Assembly (NCBI GenBank): GCA_013388835.1
Contig: JACAEL010000054.1
Coordinates: forward strand, 1-38,426
Direction: 5' to 3'
Length of the DNA: 38,426 nt
Origin: Candidatus Thorarchaeota archaeon
GTDB taxonomy: Archaea; Asgardarchaeota; Thorarchaeia; Thorarchaeales; Thorarchaeaceae
Both the position numbers and the translations under genes were made by a program. This document shows positions 16,010 to 24,886 of this stretch, in pieces; position 1 is the stretch's first letter, and every line of letters starts with the position of its first letter. Below the pieces are notes generated by a model. The model did not search any database. It worked only from the letters and a program-made list of their open reading frames with translations, and was not told where the DNA came from.

Positions 16010-17578
16010 CTAGCCGCATTTCAACACGTCAAGATAGCAGTCCTCAGGATAGTAGTTCCTCTCGTTGCGGTCATGGTTGGGGTACCAAACTTGGGCAAAG
16101 AAGGGGTTCCTCTTGGCCTCCTCATCGTAGTCCCACGGAGGGGGTAGGCAGTTGGGACACCAGTGGCCTGCCTTGAGCACAAGATATGGACTGCCAGAGA
16201 ACTGATGGCCGACTGCACAAGTCCACTCTAGTCTCTCATACATGTCACCACTCCATTCACTGGAGACAAGCGCACCACCGCGAAATGCGGCTGCGCTTCG
16301 AAGGTCTTCAATCTCCAGACGGGGCTTTGATTCATCGTAACCGTGACTCAACCGCACCCATGCTGGTCGCAGGTCAGGCATGTCGGGGTCGTCCCAGTCG
16401 CCAATCTGCTCGTATCTCTCATAGGAGCCATAGAAGGCTGAGATTCTCCGGTCGTTTCGTGACTCGTACCAGAACAGAGTACCGTCTGGTCCGCGTACCA
16501 TCTGCTCCATCCTTCGCCTGGCAGCTCTCTGGACAATCACTCGCAGGCCCGGAATCCGAAGCAGACCTGCAGCGAGCCTGACGACCAAAGGCCTGTTCTC
16601 CATCACTTGGCGATAGTGGTCTTCAATGCTCTCCCTCCAGTTGTGGATGTACTCGTTCAGAATCCAGCTGTCTTCAAAGAACTGGCAATGGAAGTTTCGG
16701 AGAGCGAACCACTTTCGTTCCATGATCTTGCGATAGTCGCCGAGCCCGAGAAGTCTCATCATGCGTTCTATGTACTCAATGAAGACCACCCTACATGACG
16801 GGCCACCCCCCATGTTGTAGACACGCCGCCAGAAGTCCGAGTCTCTGGGAACGTCTAGGCAGTTCACCAGACCACGTCCTGCGTCTGCCACCGTATTCAA
16901 CTCAATACATGTGTCTATGGGCTGATGGAACATTATTGGATCCATGAGGCTCATCGCGTCAGGGACTGCAATGTAGGTCTGTCTCAACGAGACCCAGTAC
17001 TTCAGACCTGACTCTATGACTGCGCGTTCTCCTCGAATCTTGCATGTGGCATAGAAGTCAAAAATGGATGGCTTGAGTGGGTCGCCAACCCGGCCCATAT
17101 GGATTGACTGCAGCCGGTCTCCGGTCTCAGCGACCGACCCGACGTAGACAAGCCGGATGTGTTCGGCGCCACCAACTTCGTGGATTGCCTTTACGACGTA
17201 CTGTATCGCTGTCACGTTCACGGCCTTTGATGTCTCAGGGTCATGGTCTGCGGCGGGAGCTATGAACGCCATCGGGCAGAGAATGGAGTCGACACCACGG
17301 ACGGCTTCTAGAATGTCCTCATAGACAGTCGCGTCCCCCCAGACAATCTTGAGTCCGTGACCCTCTTGGACTCTCTGGGTGAGACAGTCGAGTCCACACT
17401 CGACTGCGTATGGAGTGAACATCCTGCGATTCTTCTCAGACGGACGAAGAAGCAGGACAATGTCGTACTGTCGCTCTCCGTTCTCACGCTTCCTGTTCCA
17501 AAGCTCGATGAATGCGGCGTAGCCCATAGAACCGGAGGCACCGAGTAGTAATACCTTCTCCTTGGTCGTCATCAACAT
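16010..17578 (-). CDS. Extended SDR (NAD-dependent epimerase/reductase) with C-terminal zinc ribbon
   Basis: About 522 residues. The Rossmann motif GASGSMG (13-19), the acidic/Asp-containing WGDATVYEDI and the catalytic YATCK (YxxxK) place it in the extended short-chain dehydrogenase/epimerase family. The N-terminal 300 residues look complete. A helical middle region follows, then a C-terminal WTCAVGH...WCPNC module (C454, H458, C474, C477) that matches the probable zinc-ribbon pattern W-x-C-x2-GH...CP-x-C. The substrate is unknown. ATG at 17578 (MLMTTKEK) is preferred over longer frames because a TATA box lies 34 bases upstream. It sits between pycB and the pccB-type gene but is a separate transcript, so a link to acyl-CoA metabolism is unproven. 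Confidence 0.85.
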   Translation of the reverse strand: MLMTTKEKVLLLGASGSMGYAAFIELWNRKRENGERQYDIVLLLRPSEKNRRMFTPYAVECGLDCLTQRVQEGHGLKIVWGDATVYEDILEAVRGVDSILCPMAFIAPAADHDPETSKAVNVTAIQYVVKAIHEVGGAEHIRLVYVGSVAETGDRLQSIHMGRVGDPLKPSIFDFYATCKIRGERAVIESGLKYWVSLRQTYIAVPDAMSLMDPIMFHQPIDTCIELNTVADAGRGLVNCLDVPRDSDFWRRVYNMGGGPSCRVVFIEYIERMMRLLGLGDYRKIMERKWFALRNFHCQFFEDSWILNEYIHNWRESIEDHYRQVMENRPLVVRLAAGLLRIPGLRVIVQRAARRRMEQMVRGPDGTLFWYESRNDRRISAFYGSYERYEQIGDWDDPDMPDLRPAWVRLSHGYDESKPRLEIEDLRSAAAFRGGALVSSEWSGDMYERLEWTCAVGHQFSGSPYLVLKAGHWCPNCLPPPWDYDEEAKRNPFFAQVWYPNHDRNERNYYPEDCYLDVLKCG

Positions 17579-17609
17579 CTCTACGGGCTGCAGATGACCG
17601 CAGCACAAG

Positions 17610-17615
17610 TATATG
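17610..17615 (-). promoter_or_regulatory. TATA box for the SDR gene
   Basis: CATATA on the minus strand, in the context CTCATATACTTG, is centred about 34 bases from the ATG at 17578. The spacing equals that at pycB and birA and implies a very short leader. Confidence 0.45.
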
Positions 17616-17677
17616 AGTGAGTCGAAGTGGCCAGTGGCGAGGCCTTCACTCTAGGTGCCATGGATACCCCGCCGCGG

Positions 17678-19225
17678 CTAAAGTGGGATGTTACCATGCT
17701 TCTTTGGGGGGCGATACTGTCGCTTGCCAGCCAACATGTCCAGACCCTTGCATATGAGCGGTCTCGTCTCATGAGGGAAGATCACTTTGTCAATGTAACC
17801 CAGCCCTGCAGCAACGTACGGGTTGGCAAACCTCCGACGGTACTCCTCGACGAGTTCAGCCCGTTTCTTCTCCTTGTCCTTCGCCTCATCAATCTCCTTT
17901 CTGAAGATGATGTTGATGGCCCCGTCTGGCCCCATCACGGCAATCTCAGCCGTTGGCCATGCATAGACCAGGTCCGCTCCGATGTGTCTGGACGACATGA
18001 CATCGAACGCGCCACCATACCCTTTTCGTGTGATTATGGTGATCTTGGGGACGGTGGCCTCGGCAAAGGCATACAGTATCTTGGCACCATGTCGAATGAT
18101 ACCGCCATATTCCTGTGTTGTACCGGGCAGATAGCCGGGCACGTCCATGAAAGTTATGACCGGGATGTTGAATGCATCACAGAATCTCACAAAGCGGGCG
18201 CACTTGTCAGACGCATTGATGTCGAGCGTACCTGCAAGGTGTGCCGGTTGATTCCCGACGATGCCCACAGATCGACCATCCATACGAGCGAAACCAATTA
18301 TCATGTTCTTCGCCCAGTGTTCCTGCACCTCAAAGAACTCGCCATTGTCGACGATCTTGCACACGACATCTCGCATGTCATACGGGACATTTGGATTGTC
18401 AGGTACTACCTCATCGATTGTCATGTCGACATCTTCAGCTGAATGACCCGTCTGAACTCTGGGGGGATCCTCCATGTTGTTGCTGGGCATGTAACTCAGG
18501 AGTCTGCGAATCTGCTGGAAGCACTCCTCTTCGTTCTCACTTGCAAAATGCGCGACACCGCTGATCGAGTTGTGAGTCATCGCACCGCCAAGCTCCTCGA
18601 ACGTGACCTCCTCGCCAGTGACGGTCTTGATGACCTCCGGTCCAGTGATGAACATGTGCGCGGTACCCTTGACCATGAGGATGAAGTCTGTGACAGCAGG
18701 GCTGTAGACGGCACCCCCAGCACACGGACCGATGATTGCGGATATCTGGGGTATGACCCCACTGGCATGCGTATTGAGCCGAAAGATGTTGCAATAGGAA
18801 ACTAGGCTCTTGATCCCCTCTTGGATTCTGGCACCCCCGCTGTCGTTGAGACCAATTACCGGTGAGCCAGCTGACATGGCCATCTCCATTATCTTCACAA
18901 TCTTGTTACCATACATCTCGGACAGCGAGCCACCGAACACAGTGAAGTCCTGACTGAATACGAAGACCTTCCTGCCATCAATAGTCCCATAACCAGTTAT
19001 CACGCCATCACCGAGTATCTCCTTCTTGTCGAGTCCAAAGGCCGTCTCACGATGGACAACAAACTCATCAATCTCGACGAACGAACCGGCGTCAAGCAGG
19101 CGGTCGATGCGCTCACGAGCAGTGAGCTTTCCAGCCTCGTGCTGCTTCTTGATACGATCGAGACCTCCGGCCTCAAGGGACTTCTCGCGTCGCTTCTTCA
19201 ATTCGTCGAACTTCTGACTGGGCAT
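17678..19225 (-). CDS. pccB: Propionyl-/methylmalonyl-CoA carboxyltransferase (PccB/transcarboxylase 12S type)
   Basis: The 515-residue protein is full length for the family. It has the N-terminal [13 protein letters not shown], the first oxyanion region [20 protein letters not shown], the second-half [11 protein letters not shown] and the typical end KKHGNIPL. It transfers carboxyl from carboxybiotin to an acyl-CoA. The Asp in GGAFDVM is at the position reported to favour propionyl-CoA over acetyl-CoA in actinobacterial PccB. ATG at 19225 is chosen (GAGAGGT upstream); the open frame to 19510 crosses a plus-strand gene start and is not coding there. No biotin carboxylase gene is nearby. With the 5S-type and biotin-carrier genes it could form a transcarboxylase. 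Confidence 0.93.
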   Translation of the reverse strand: MPSQKFDELKKRREKSLEAGGLDRIKKQHEAGKLTARERIDRLLDAGSFVEIDEFVVHRETAFGLDKKEILGDGVITGYGTIDGRKVFVFSQDFTVFGGSLSEMYGNKIVKIMEMAMSAGSPVIGLNDSGGARIQEGIKSLVSYCNIFRLNTHASGVIPQISAIIGPCAGGAVYSPAVTDFILMVKGTAHMFITGPEVIKTVTGEEVTFEELGGAMTHNSISGVAHFASENEEECFQQIRRLLSYMPSNNMEDPPRVQTGHSAEDVDMTIDEVVPDNPNVPYDMRDVVCKIVDNGEFFEVQEHWAKNMIIGFARMDGRSVGIVGNQPAHLAGTLDINASDKCARFVRFCDAFNIPVITFMDVPGYLPGTTQEYGGIIRHGAKILYAFAEATVPKITIITRKGYGGAFDVMSSRHIGADLVYAWPTAEIAVMGPDGAINIIFRKEIDEAKDKEKKRAELVEEYRRRFANPYVAAGLGYIDKVIFPHETRPLICKGLDMLAGKRQYRPPKKHGNIPL

Positions 19226-19340
19226 TATGAAGACCTCTCGTGGTGTTGAGGCATCCGCAGGAAGAGATCTCGATTTGAATGTTGGGATTCCCAGCAGAAA
19301 GGAATAACCGTCACCGTGAACGCACACTACACGAGGTTCC

Positions 19341-20045
19341 ATGGAGACATGCAAACTGTGCCTGAAGAAAGCTCGTGTCAAGACTAAGACAACACTATAC
19401 TCGTGTGTCTTATGTGGCGCGAAGAGGTGCGGCGACCATACAATCTGGGTACCCGCCAGTGAGTTCGATAGAGAGATGGATACTGCCGCCGCAGCACGTC
19501 TGCTCTTCAAGTCGGAACCTATAGGCGGTTGGCTCCCCTTCTGCGAGCATATCGCTCATGTGCCGCAGGGCGTATCAAAGAGACTGGGGGCAGACAAGAC
19601 GTCTGGGGCAATTGTCGAGAAGATTCCTGTACATGAGAGGCCCTCGGGCATCGACATCTTCCCAATGTGGCAGACCGGTGTAGTAGAAGCGGGCAAGGAG
19701 AAGAAGTGGGAGACGAACAGATTTGAGGCGTCCTGCCAGTTCTGGAAGACACTTGTGCTTGCTGTCAGGACAGCCGGTAGGACAGAGTGGAAAGATGTCT
19801 CAGCCACTGCACTCTACGACCGCTTGGTCTGCAACTCGGCGAACATGAACTCGCTATTCTTCACCATGAAGTGCGAAGAGTTCGAGTCATTACTTGGTGA
19901 CAGTCCAACACTATGGAAGCTTATGAGCACAATCTGTTCCAGGTGCGGTGCCACTGTCTGTCTCAACAGACTGGCCCCATTTCACGACCAGCGAGTGTTC
20001 TCAAAACTGATACGGGAACCAAACTCGGTCATAAGGCAGCACTAG
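19341..20045 (+). CDS. Zinc-binding protein of unknown function
   Basis: The 234-residue soluble protein starts with a treble-clef-like zinc site (C4-x2-C7, C22-x2-C25, C30 and H33) and ends with another C-x2-C-x4-C motif (CSRCGATVC). The middle is mixed, with aromatic-rich patches ([25 protein letters not shown]). No enzyme family is recognised. It begins 115 bases from the divergent pccB-type gene. The N-terminal pattern recalls AN1/FYVE-like small zinc domains, but spacing does not settle a family. The coding frame is supported by length, conserved-looking Cys pairs and lack of competition on the other strand. Confidence 0.75.
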   Translation: METCKLCLKKARVKTKTTLYSCVLCGAKRCGDHTIWVPASEFDREMDTAAAARLLFKSEPIGGWLPFCEHIAHVPQGVSKRLGADKTSGAIVEKIPVHERPSGIDIFPMWQTGVVEAGKEKKWETNRFEASCQFWKTLVLAVRTAGRTEWKDVSATALYDRLVCNSANMNSLFFTMKCEEFESLLGDSPTLWKLMSTICSRCGATVCLNRLAPFHDQRVFSKLIREPNSVIRQH

Positions 20046-20083
20046 TAAGTGAGTGCGCTTGAGTCAATATGCTTCCGAGTCGG

Positions 20084-20332
20084 CTAGTCTTGAACCATGG
20101 AGTAGAAGAAGCAAGTCGGTGCGGCAGCGCGGTGCTCCAAGGACTCGAGATGCAGCCAGACCGCAGAAGAAAGAATGATAGAGAGAATGTGCTCTCTCAG
20201 ACTCCATTCCAAGACGTGCGGCTCTACTCTCATCTCAAAGAATAAAAGCCAGCACAACAGAACTATCATCACTGTACTTAGTGTGCCTATGTACCACAAC
20301 CACGAAGGACGGTGACCAAACTGTCGGTGCAT
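20084..20332 (-). CDS. Putative small two-helix membrane protein
   Basis: An 82-residue frame from ATG 20332 contains a clear transmembrane stretch (LWYIGTLSTVMIVLLCWLLF) and a second hydrophobic segment (HILSIILSSAVWLHL). It fills the gap between the zinc-binding gene and the winged-helix gene. Its 5' end overlaps the start of the plus-strand winged-helix gene by 21 bases, which argues for caution: either the latter starts further in, or this frame is a chance ORF. GGAGAG directly abuts the ATG and is too close to be a good ribosome site. Confidence 0.35.
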   Translation of the reverse strand: MHRQFGHRPSWLWYIGTLSTVMIVLLCWLLFFEMRVEPHVLEWSLREHILSIILSSAVWLHLESLEHRAAAPTCFFYSMVQD

Positions 20333-20608
20333 CTCTCCAGAAGCGCTTTGAAAGTACTGGAAGGCCTTGCCACCAAGGGTCCCAAGACGCCACGAGACCT
20401 CAGCAAGGAACTCGACCTCGCCCCTAGGACGGTCACTTACGCGCTTCAACGACTGCTACGCTGGAAGCTCTGCCGCAAGATGCCCAACCTGTCAGACATG
20501 AGACAGCCGCTCTATGCTCTCAATCCGCAGGCAGCTGAGCTTCTCAGGAGATATGGTCTGGACACCGCAGTGAGGGAGATGCCTTCGGGAATAGGCGGAC
20601 CCCGTTAG
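20312..20608 (+). CDS. Winged-helix transcriptional regulator (MarR/ArsR-like)
   Basis: The 98-residue protein is a single winged helix: SALKVLEGLATKGPKTPRDLSKELDLAPRTVTYALQRLLRWKLCRK forms helix 1, the HTH and the start of the wing, and RQPLYAL is the wing's return strand. Such small proteins bind promoter DNA as dimers. GTG at 20312 has an AAGGAC-type ribosome site. The target is unknown; neighbours are the zinc-binding gene and, convergent, the biotin ligase gene (50 bases between ends). No ligand or metal site is visible. Confidence 0.82.
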   Translation: MTKLSVHLSRSALKVLEGLATKGPKTPRDLSKELDLAPRTVTYALQRLLRWKLCRKMPNLSDMRQPLYALNPQAAELLRRYGLDTAVREMPSGIGGPR

Positions 20609-20657
20609 ACACAACACTTCCCACTCTCGCCACTCTGTCAGTGAAAGACTCATGCTG

Positions 20658-21455
20658 TCATGACACGGGCCTGAGATGGACAACATCACCAACCTCGATA
20701 GAGACCAGAGCACCTGTGTCAGTACTGACTCTCAACGCTCCGTCGCCACGAAAACCAATAGCAGTCCCGACAATCTGGTCCCCTCCGTACTCGATACGAA
20801 CTCTGCGGCCGAGGGTCGTGCAGTGGTGGGCCCACTCATCCATCACACGGTCAAATGACAGAGCCCTGTCGACCATACAGACACGCTTGTCGATCTCTTC
20901 GAAGACAGCAGAGGCAAGAGCTGCAAGTGGAGTCTGAGCGGAAGTCCAGACGGACAGAGAGGTCGCCTCAGGAGCCTGCTGGGCCGGGAGTGACTCGAGT
21001 GGCGTGTTGACGTTTAGACCGACTCCAATCACTGCCATCACACACTCTCTATGGGTGACAAGCTCCGATAGCACCCCGCCGATCTTGAGCCCATCGATCA
21101 CGAGATCATTGGGCCACTTGATTTGCAGTTCGACTCCGGTCACCCTCTTGACCGCGGCAACAGTTGAGCAGGCGACAAGGAATCCAAGGAGAGGACTCTG
21201 TTCAAGGGCCACACGCGGTCTGATGGACACCGAAGCGTAGAGCCCGCCGACTGGTGAATGCCAGACACGGTTGCGACGCCCCTTTCCGGCAGTCTGCATA
21301 GTAGCAAGAACATAGGTGCCTTCATCTGCCCCTCTCAATACGAGGTCCCTAAGGTAGTCGCTTGTGGAACTCACGGACTCTAGGACAATGACACGGGGCA
21401 CTAGCGTCTGTGCGTGTATAGCCTCGGCAATGGCTTCCTCGTCAAGGGTCTGCAT
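20658..21455 (-). CDS. birA: Biotin--protein ligase (BirA catalytic domain)
   Basis: About 265 residues with all catalytic landmarks: STSDYLR, GKGRRNRVW (the GRGRR-type biotinyl-AMP loop), KWPNDL with the central Lys, KIGGVL and GVGLNVN, plus a small C-terminal SH3-like part (RVRIEYGGDQIVGTAIGF). There is no N-terminal DNA-binding domain, so it is the monofunctional type. It attaches biotin to the carrier protein encoded at 13501-14028. ATG at 21455 is preferred over the TTG at 21479 because a TATA box is centred 33-34 bases upstream. It is divergent from the Ntn-hydrolase gene. Confidence 0.94.
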   Translation of the reverse strand: MQTLDEEAIAEAIHAQTLVPRVIVLESVSSTSDYLRDLVLRGADEGTYVLATMQTAGKGRRNRVWHSPVGGLYASVSIRPRVALEQSPLLGFLVACSTVAAVKRVTGVELQIKWPNDLVIDGLKIGGVLSELVTHRECVMAVIGVGLNVNTPLESLPAQQAPEATSLSVWTSAQTPLAALASAVFEEIDKRVCMVDRALSFDRVMDEWAHHCTTLGRRVRIEYGGDQIVGTAIGFRGDGALRVSTDTGALVSIEVGDVVHLRPVS

Positions 21456-21484
21456 GTCTGTTGCTTGGGACCACCCCAATAGGA

Positions 21485-21492
21485 CTTATATC
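21485..21492. promoter_or_regulatory. Shared TATA box between birA and the Ntn-hydrolase gene
   Basis: GATATAAG on the minus strand reads CTTATATC on the plus strand. It is centred about 34 bases from the birA ATG (21455) and about 37 bases from the ATG at 21526. No other TATA-like element exists in the 70-base gap, so a single box may serve both directions. Confidence 0.5.
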
Positions 21493-21525
21493 CAGTGTGA
21501 TTACGGGAAGTCGATAGTGTAGCAT

Positions 21526-22365
21526 ATGACAAGTTTCTCTGGTGCCGTGATTCTCCCCGAACAACAGAAGACCCTGCTCTTCAAGAACAGGGACTTGATA
21601 GGAACCAATCACAGAGACGAGGTCTTCTATGACATGGACGCCTTCGGCATCCGCGGGAGGAACCCTGTCAATGGTGAAGTAACAGGACTTGCTATTGGTG
21701 TCAACCGACACGGGCTGGCTGTCGCGAACACCCATGTTCGGAGCACCGATGACCCCTCATACCACGTCCTGACTGAGCAAATCTTGATGTTTGCCAAGGA
21801 CGCCGAAGACGGACTCAGCATGACCGCGGACATTCTCAAGGCGGGACGCAAGTATCAGTGGGGGAATCTCATTCTCGCAGACCATGACAGCATTCTGGCG
21901 ATAGAGATAGCTGGCGATCAGCACTCTATCGAGTGGTCTGAGAGGAAGGTTCTGAGGACCTCCCACCACATCATGCTGGACACTGAGGACGAGCTTCGCA
22001 AGTATCATACGCAGGGTAGTTCCACCTCATTCGAGGACTCCTCAAGGAGGGTGGAACGTGGATACGAGCTACTGCGTTCAGTGAACAATGCAGGTGACGT
22101 CTTCTCGTTGCTCAAAGACCACGGCGAGTCCCCAGGTCAGGCCAGCATCTGCAAGCATGCTCTGGCACCCGACCAGTATCAGACTGCCATGAGCTATGTG
22201 ATCGAGGTGGACCACAAGCAGGACACAGCCAAGCCGAAGGTGCTCTTCCATGTGGCTCGTGGCACTCCATGCAGGAGCAGCTATTCAGCGATTCCACTCA
22301 TCTTTCCAGCAGACGAGGACATCATAAGGAAGGCCACCGACATGTATCAGAGTGCACTGGGCTAG
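21526..22365 (+). CDS. Predicted Ntn hydrolase (C45/NRDE-like) with N-terminal Thr
   Basis: The 279-residue protein matches the layout of acyl-transferase/C45 and NRDE-type Ntn hydrolases: a first strand, FKNRDL at about 19-24, GLAIGVNRHGLAVANTHV, and later WGNLILADHDSILAIEI. In these families the residue after the initiator Met is Cys and acts as nucleophile, about 19 residues before the NRD motif. Here residue 2 is Thr (MTSFSGAV), so the enzyme may be Thr-dependent or use Ser3/Ser5. It would hydrolyse an amide or acyl bond; the substrate is unknown. No signal peptide is seen. It converges on the MFS gene with 5 bases between stops. Confidence 0.75.
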   Translation: MTSFSGAVILPEQQKTLLFKNRDLIGTNHRDEVFYDMDAFGIRGRNPVNGEVTGLAIGVNRHGLAVANTHVRSTDDPSYHVLTEQILMFAKDAEDGLSMTADILKAGRKYQWGNLILADHDSILAIEIAGDQHSIEWSERKVLRTSHHIMLDTEDELRKYHTQGSSTSFEDSSRRVERGYELLRSVNNAGDVFSLLKDHGESPGQASICKHALAPDQYQTAMSYVIEVDHKQDTAKPKVLFHVARGTPCRSSYSAIPLIFPADEDIIRKATDMYQSALG

Positions 22366-22370
22366 ACAGC

Positions 22371-23672
22371 TCAGGTGGCCTCTATCGTCTTGTCCTCATC
22401 GAGAACGGTCTTAGCACTCCTTAGGGTCATGAGCGACTTCTCCTTGTTGCGGAAGAAGGTGTAGAACATGAGTACGGCGAGGACATAGAGACCGGACACG
22501 AGAAGGTAGGGCAGCGTGTACAGACCTGCAGCGAGTAGCAGCCCTCCGATTATTGCGGCAACACCGCGGACGAGTGAGTCTCCGGCCCGGACCAGACCTA
22601 GGGCAGTGGCACGCTCTCGCTTCGTGAGCCCTTCCATGAAGAATGCAGTGGACACTGGTCCGGACATGTTCATGAGTACATTCCTTGACACATAGGCGAA
22701 CACTGCCACCGGGAGCTCATTGACGAATCCGAGCATGAGCAAGAATGGAATAGACAGCCCCTCTGTCAGTACTACCGTCCTCACTTTGCCAATACGATCT
22801 GCCAGGGCAGGAGAGGCAAAGTTGCCAGCGGCAAGGACGACTGTGTTTATGCCGAATATGACGCCTATCATCTCTGTGCTCACATGGAAGTACTCCGAGA
22901 AGAAGATGTTGAAGTAGATGACAATCATCCCGGCACCTAGGCCTACAGTGGACACGGTGGCCGCATAACGGACCATGAATCCCCAGCTGGTGACATTCTT
23001 CAGGTCGATATGACGTCTTGGCAGGACTGTCAAGTCGGTCCGCCTGTCGCTGGACATGAAGATAATCATCGCTGACGAAATGACCAATGGTACGATGGCG
23101 AGCAATAGGGAATAACGATATGCCAGAAGCCAGTCAAGAGCGAGCACGCTCCGTATGAAGCCAGGCAGGAACCCACCAATGAGATTCCCAACGAGGACTC
23201 CGATAAGCGACATACCACCACTGACCCCAAATAGGTGTGCTCGTTCATCGTCGGATGAGAGGTCAGTGATGTAGGGTGTCCATGCCACCTGTACGAAAGC
23301 TCCTGACAACCCCAATGCGAGCTGCGATAGCATCAACATGACTCTGTCAAGTGTTGTGTACTGTATTGATACCGCAATCAGAGAGAGTGCATTGAACGCC
23401 AAGATGACCCGCTTTCTGCTCGTCCGGTCCGTCAGTAGACCAGCAGGAACGGCGACCAGAGCGGTGGCAAACATGGACAGGGAAAGAAAGAACCCAAGAA
23501 ACTCCTTCTCGATTCCGCCCTCGCTCAGGGCGACAAGCATATACAGATTGAAGATCACGCCACTGATTCCGCCTGAGAAGGCAGAGAACACGCCAGACGC
23601 GATGTAGAGCCTCGCATCTCTGCGAAACAGCCGAATCTTGTCTGCGTAACCAAGTTTCGACTGCGATTTCAT
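22371..23672 (-). CDS. Major facilitator superfamily transporter
   Basis: About 433 residues with around twelve hydrophobic helices. The MFS loop 2-3 signature appears as GLLTDRTSRKRVILAF and recurs in degenerate form after helix 8 as ALADRIGKVRTVVL. A helix-breaking central loop with charged residues (SSDRRTDLTVLPRR) separates two six-helix halves. It is a secondary transporter; the substrate is not predictable, though the layout resembles drug/sugar-type exporters. ATG at 23672 is chosen, with AGGTGA ten bases upstream; the longer frame to 23771 crosses the divergent gene's promoter. It is divergent from the aldolase gene. Confidence 0.9.
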   Translation of the reverse strand: MKSQSKLGYADKIRLFRRDARLYIASGVFSAFSGGISGVIFNLYMLVALSEGGIEKEFLGFFLSLSMFATALVAVPAGLLTDRTSRKRVILAFNALSLIAVSIQYTTLDRVMLMLSQLALGLSGAFVQVAWTPYITDLSSDDERAHLFGVSGGMSLIGVLVGNLIGGFLPGFIRSVLALDWLLAYRYSLLLAIVPLVISSAMIIFMSSDRRTDLTVLPRRHIDLKNVTSWGFMVRYAATVSTVGLGAGMIVIYFNIFFSEYFHVSTEMIGVIFGINTVVLAAGNFASPALADRIGKVRTVVLTEGLSIPFLLMLGFVNELPVAVFAYVSRNVLMNMSGPVSTAFFMEGLTKRERATALGLVRAGDSLVRGVAAIIGGLLLAAGLYTLPYLLVSGLYVLAVLMFYTFFRNKEKSLMTLRSAKTVLDEDKTIEAT

Positions 23673-23762
23673 GAGGTCATGCTCACCTGCCAATGGCTTG
23701 GCGCATGGTGGGGCATTGGTTCCACCTTTATGGTTTCCTGAACGTACACAATACCGCAAGAC

Positions 23763-23767
23763 TAAAT
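23763..23767 (+). promoter_or_regulatory. TATA-like element for the threonine-aldolase gene
   Basis: TAAAT in ACTAAATGC lies about 29 bases before the ATG at 23794 and would give a nearly leaderless transcript. It is weak as a TATA match but is the only AT-rich element at this position. Confidence 0.3.
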
Positions 23768-23793
23768 GCATCCTTTGCTGCGTTCAGCAGTCG

Positions 23794-24840
23794 ATGAAGA
23801 GTATTGACCTCAGAAGCGACACCTTCACGCTTCCCACCGACGAGATGATTCAGGCCATCGTAGACGCTCACAGGTCAGGTCGACTTGGCGACGATGTGGC
23901 AGGAGAAGACGAGGTCGTTAACGAGCTCCAAGAGAAGGCCGCCCGGATTCTAGGGAAAGAGGCAGCACTCCTCGTCACATCTGGCACACAGGGAAACATC
24001 GTATCGCTTCTGGCACAGGCAAGACCTGGCGATGAGATTGTGGTGGAGGAGAGGTCACACACCTACGTCTTCGAAGCCGGTTCGATGGCGTCTCTGGGAG
24101 GGCTATATCCAAAGCCCGTCAGAGGCATGAGAGGTTACATAGAACCCAAGACACTTGTTTCAGCCATCAGTCCAGATGATCCGCACTATGCCAAGACCTC
24201 GATGGTTGTGATTGAGAACACTCACAACTACGCGGGCGGTGTGATTGTCCGACCCGAGCAGGTGAAGGCACTTGCCGATGTTGCTCATGAGAGAGGACTA
24301 CGCGTTCACTGTGATGGAGCACGGCTATTCAATGCCGCTGTCGCGCTCGAAGTACCTGCCAGCAGACTCGTGGAGTCTGTGGACTCGGTGCAGATATGCC
24401 TGAGCAAGGGACTCTCGGCACCTGTCGGTTCGCTGGTCGCAGGAACGGAGGAGTTCATTCGTGAGGCTCACAGATGGAGAAAGAAGCTGGGCGGAGGAAT
24501 GAGACAGGCGGGAATAATCGCTGCGCCGGGCATAGTCGCACTTGAGAAGATGGTCGCAAGACTGAAAGAGGACCATGCGAACACCAAGTTGCTGTATGAG
24601 GGCTTGAAGAGGATTCCCGGACTTGTCATGGAACCCCCGGAGACAAACATACTATTCGTTGAACTAAGCGCGTGCGGTATCGACCTGCCCCAACTGGCGG
24701 CAAGACTCAAAGAGAAAGGTATTCTGATATACGGCGAGTATGGGACCCGAGCGCGATTCGTGCTCAGCAGGATGGTGACACATGATGACGTACTATATGT
24801 GGTGGACACCATCGAAACAATCCTGTCGCGCTATGCCTAG
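23794..24840 (+). CDS. ltaE: Low-specificity threonine aldolase (PLP enzyme)
   Basis: The 348-residue protein opens with IDLRSDTFTLPTDEM, the family signature, and continues with GDDVAGEDEVVNELQEKAA, TSGTQGNIVSLLAQ, VIENTHNYAGGVIV, HCDGARLFNAAVAL and the PLP-lysine region ICLSKGLSAPVGS. It cleaves threonine/allo-threonine to glycine and acetaldehyde, or a related beta-hydroxy amino acid. All PLP-binding positions look intact and the length is normal. The open frame begins at 23671, but ATG 23794 matches the family start. It is monocistronic and convergent with the TPR gene. Confidence 0.92.
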   Translation: MKSIDLRSDTFTLPTDEMIQAIVDAHRSGRLGDDVAGEDEVVNELQEKAARILGKEAALLVTSGTQGNIVSLLAQARPGDEIVVEERSHTYVFEAGSMASLGGLYPKPVRGMRGYIEPKTLVSAISPDDPHYAKTSMVVIENTHNYAGGVIVRPEQVKALADVAHERGLRVHCDGARLFNAAVALEVPASRLVESVDSVQICLSKGLSAPVGSLVAGTEEFIREAHRWRKKLGGGMRQAGIIAAPGIVALEKMVARLKEDHANTKLLYEGLKRIPGLVMEPPETNILFVELSACGIDLPQLAARLKEKGILIYGEYGTRARFVLSRMVTHDDVLYVVDTIETILSRYA

Positions 24841-24886
24841 TCTCCACTAGTTGCTGCATGGGGCCCAAGAGGTCTGTCTGCTGGGT

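Noticed and set aside
17627-18442. 271-residue plus-strand ORF opposite the pccB-type gene
   Set aside because: The minus strand has full conserved carboxyltransferase motifs here; the plus frame shows no domain.
19226-19510. 95-residue N-terminal extension of the pccB-type protein
   Set aside because: The family starts at MPSQKFDEL-like sequence, GAGAGGT precedes ATG 19225, and the extension overlaps the divergent zinc-protein gene.
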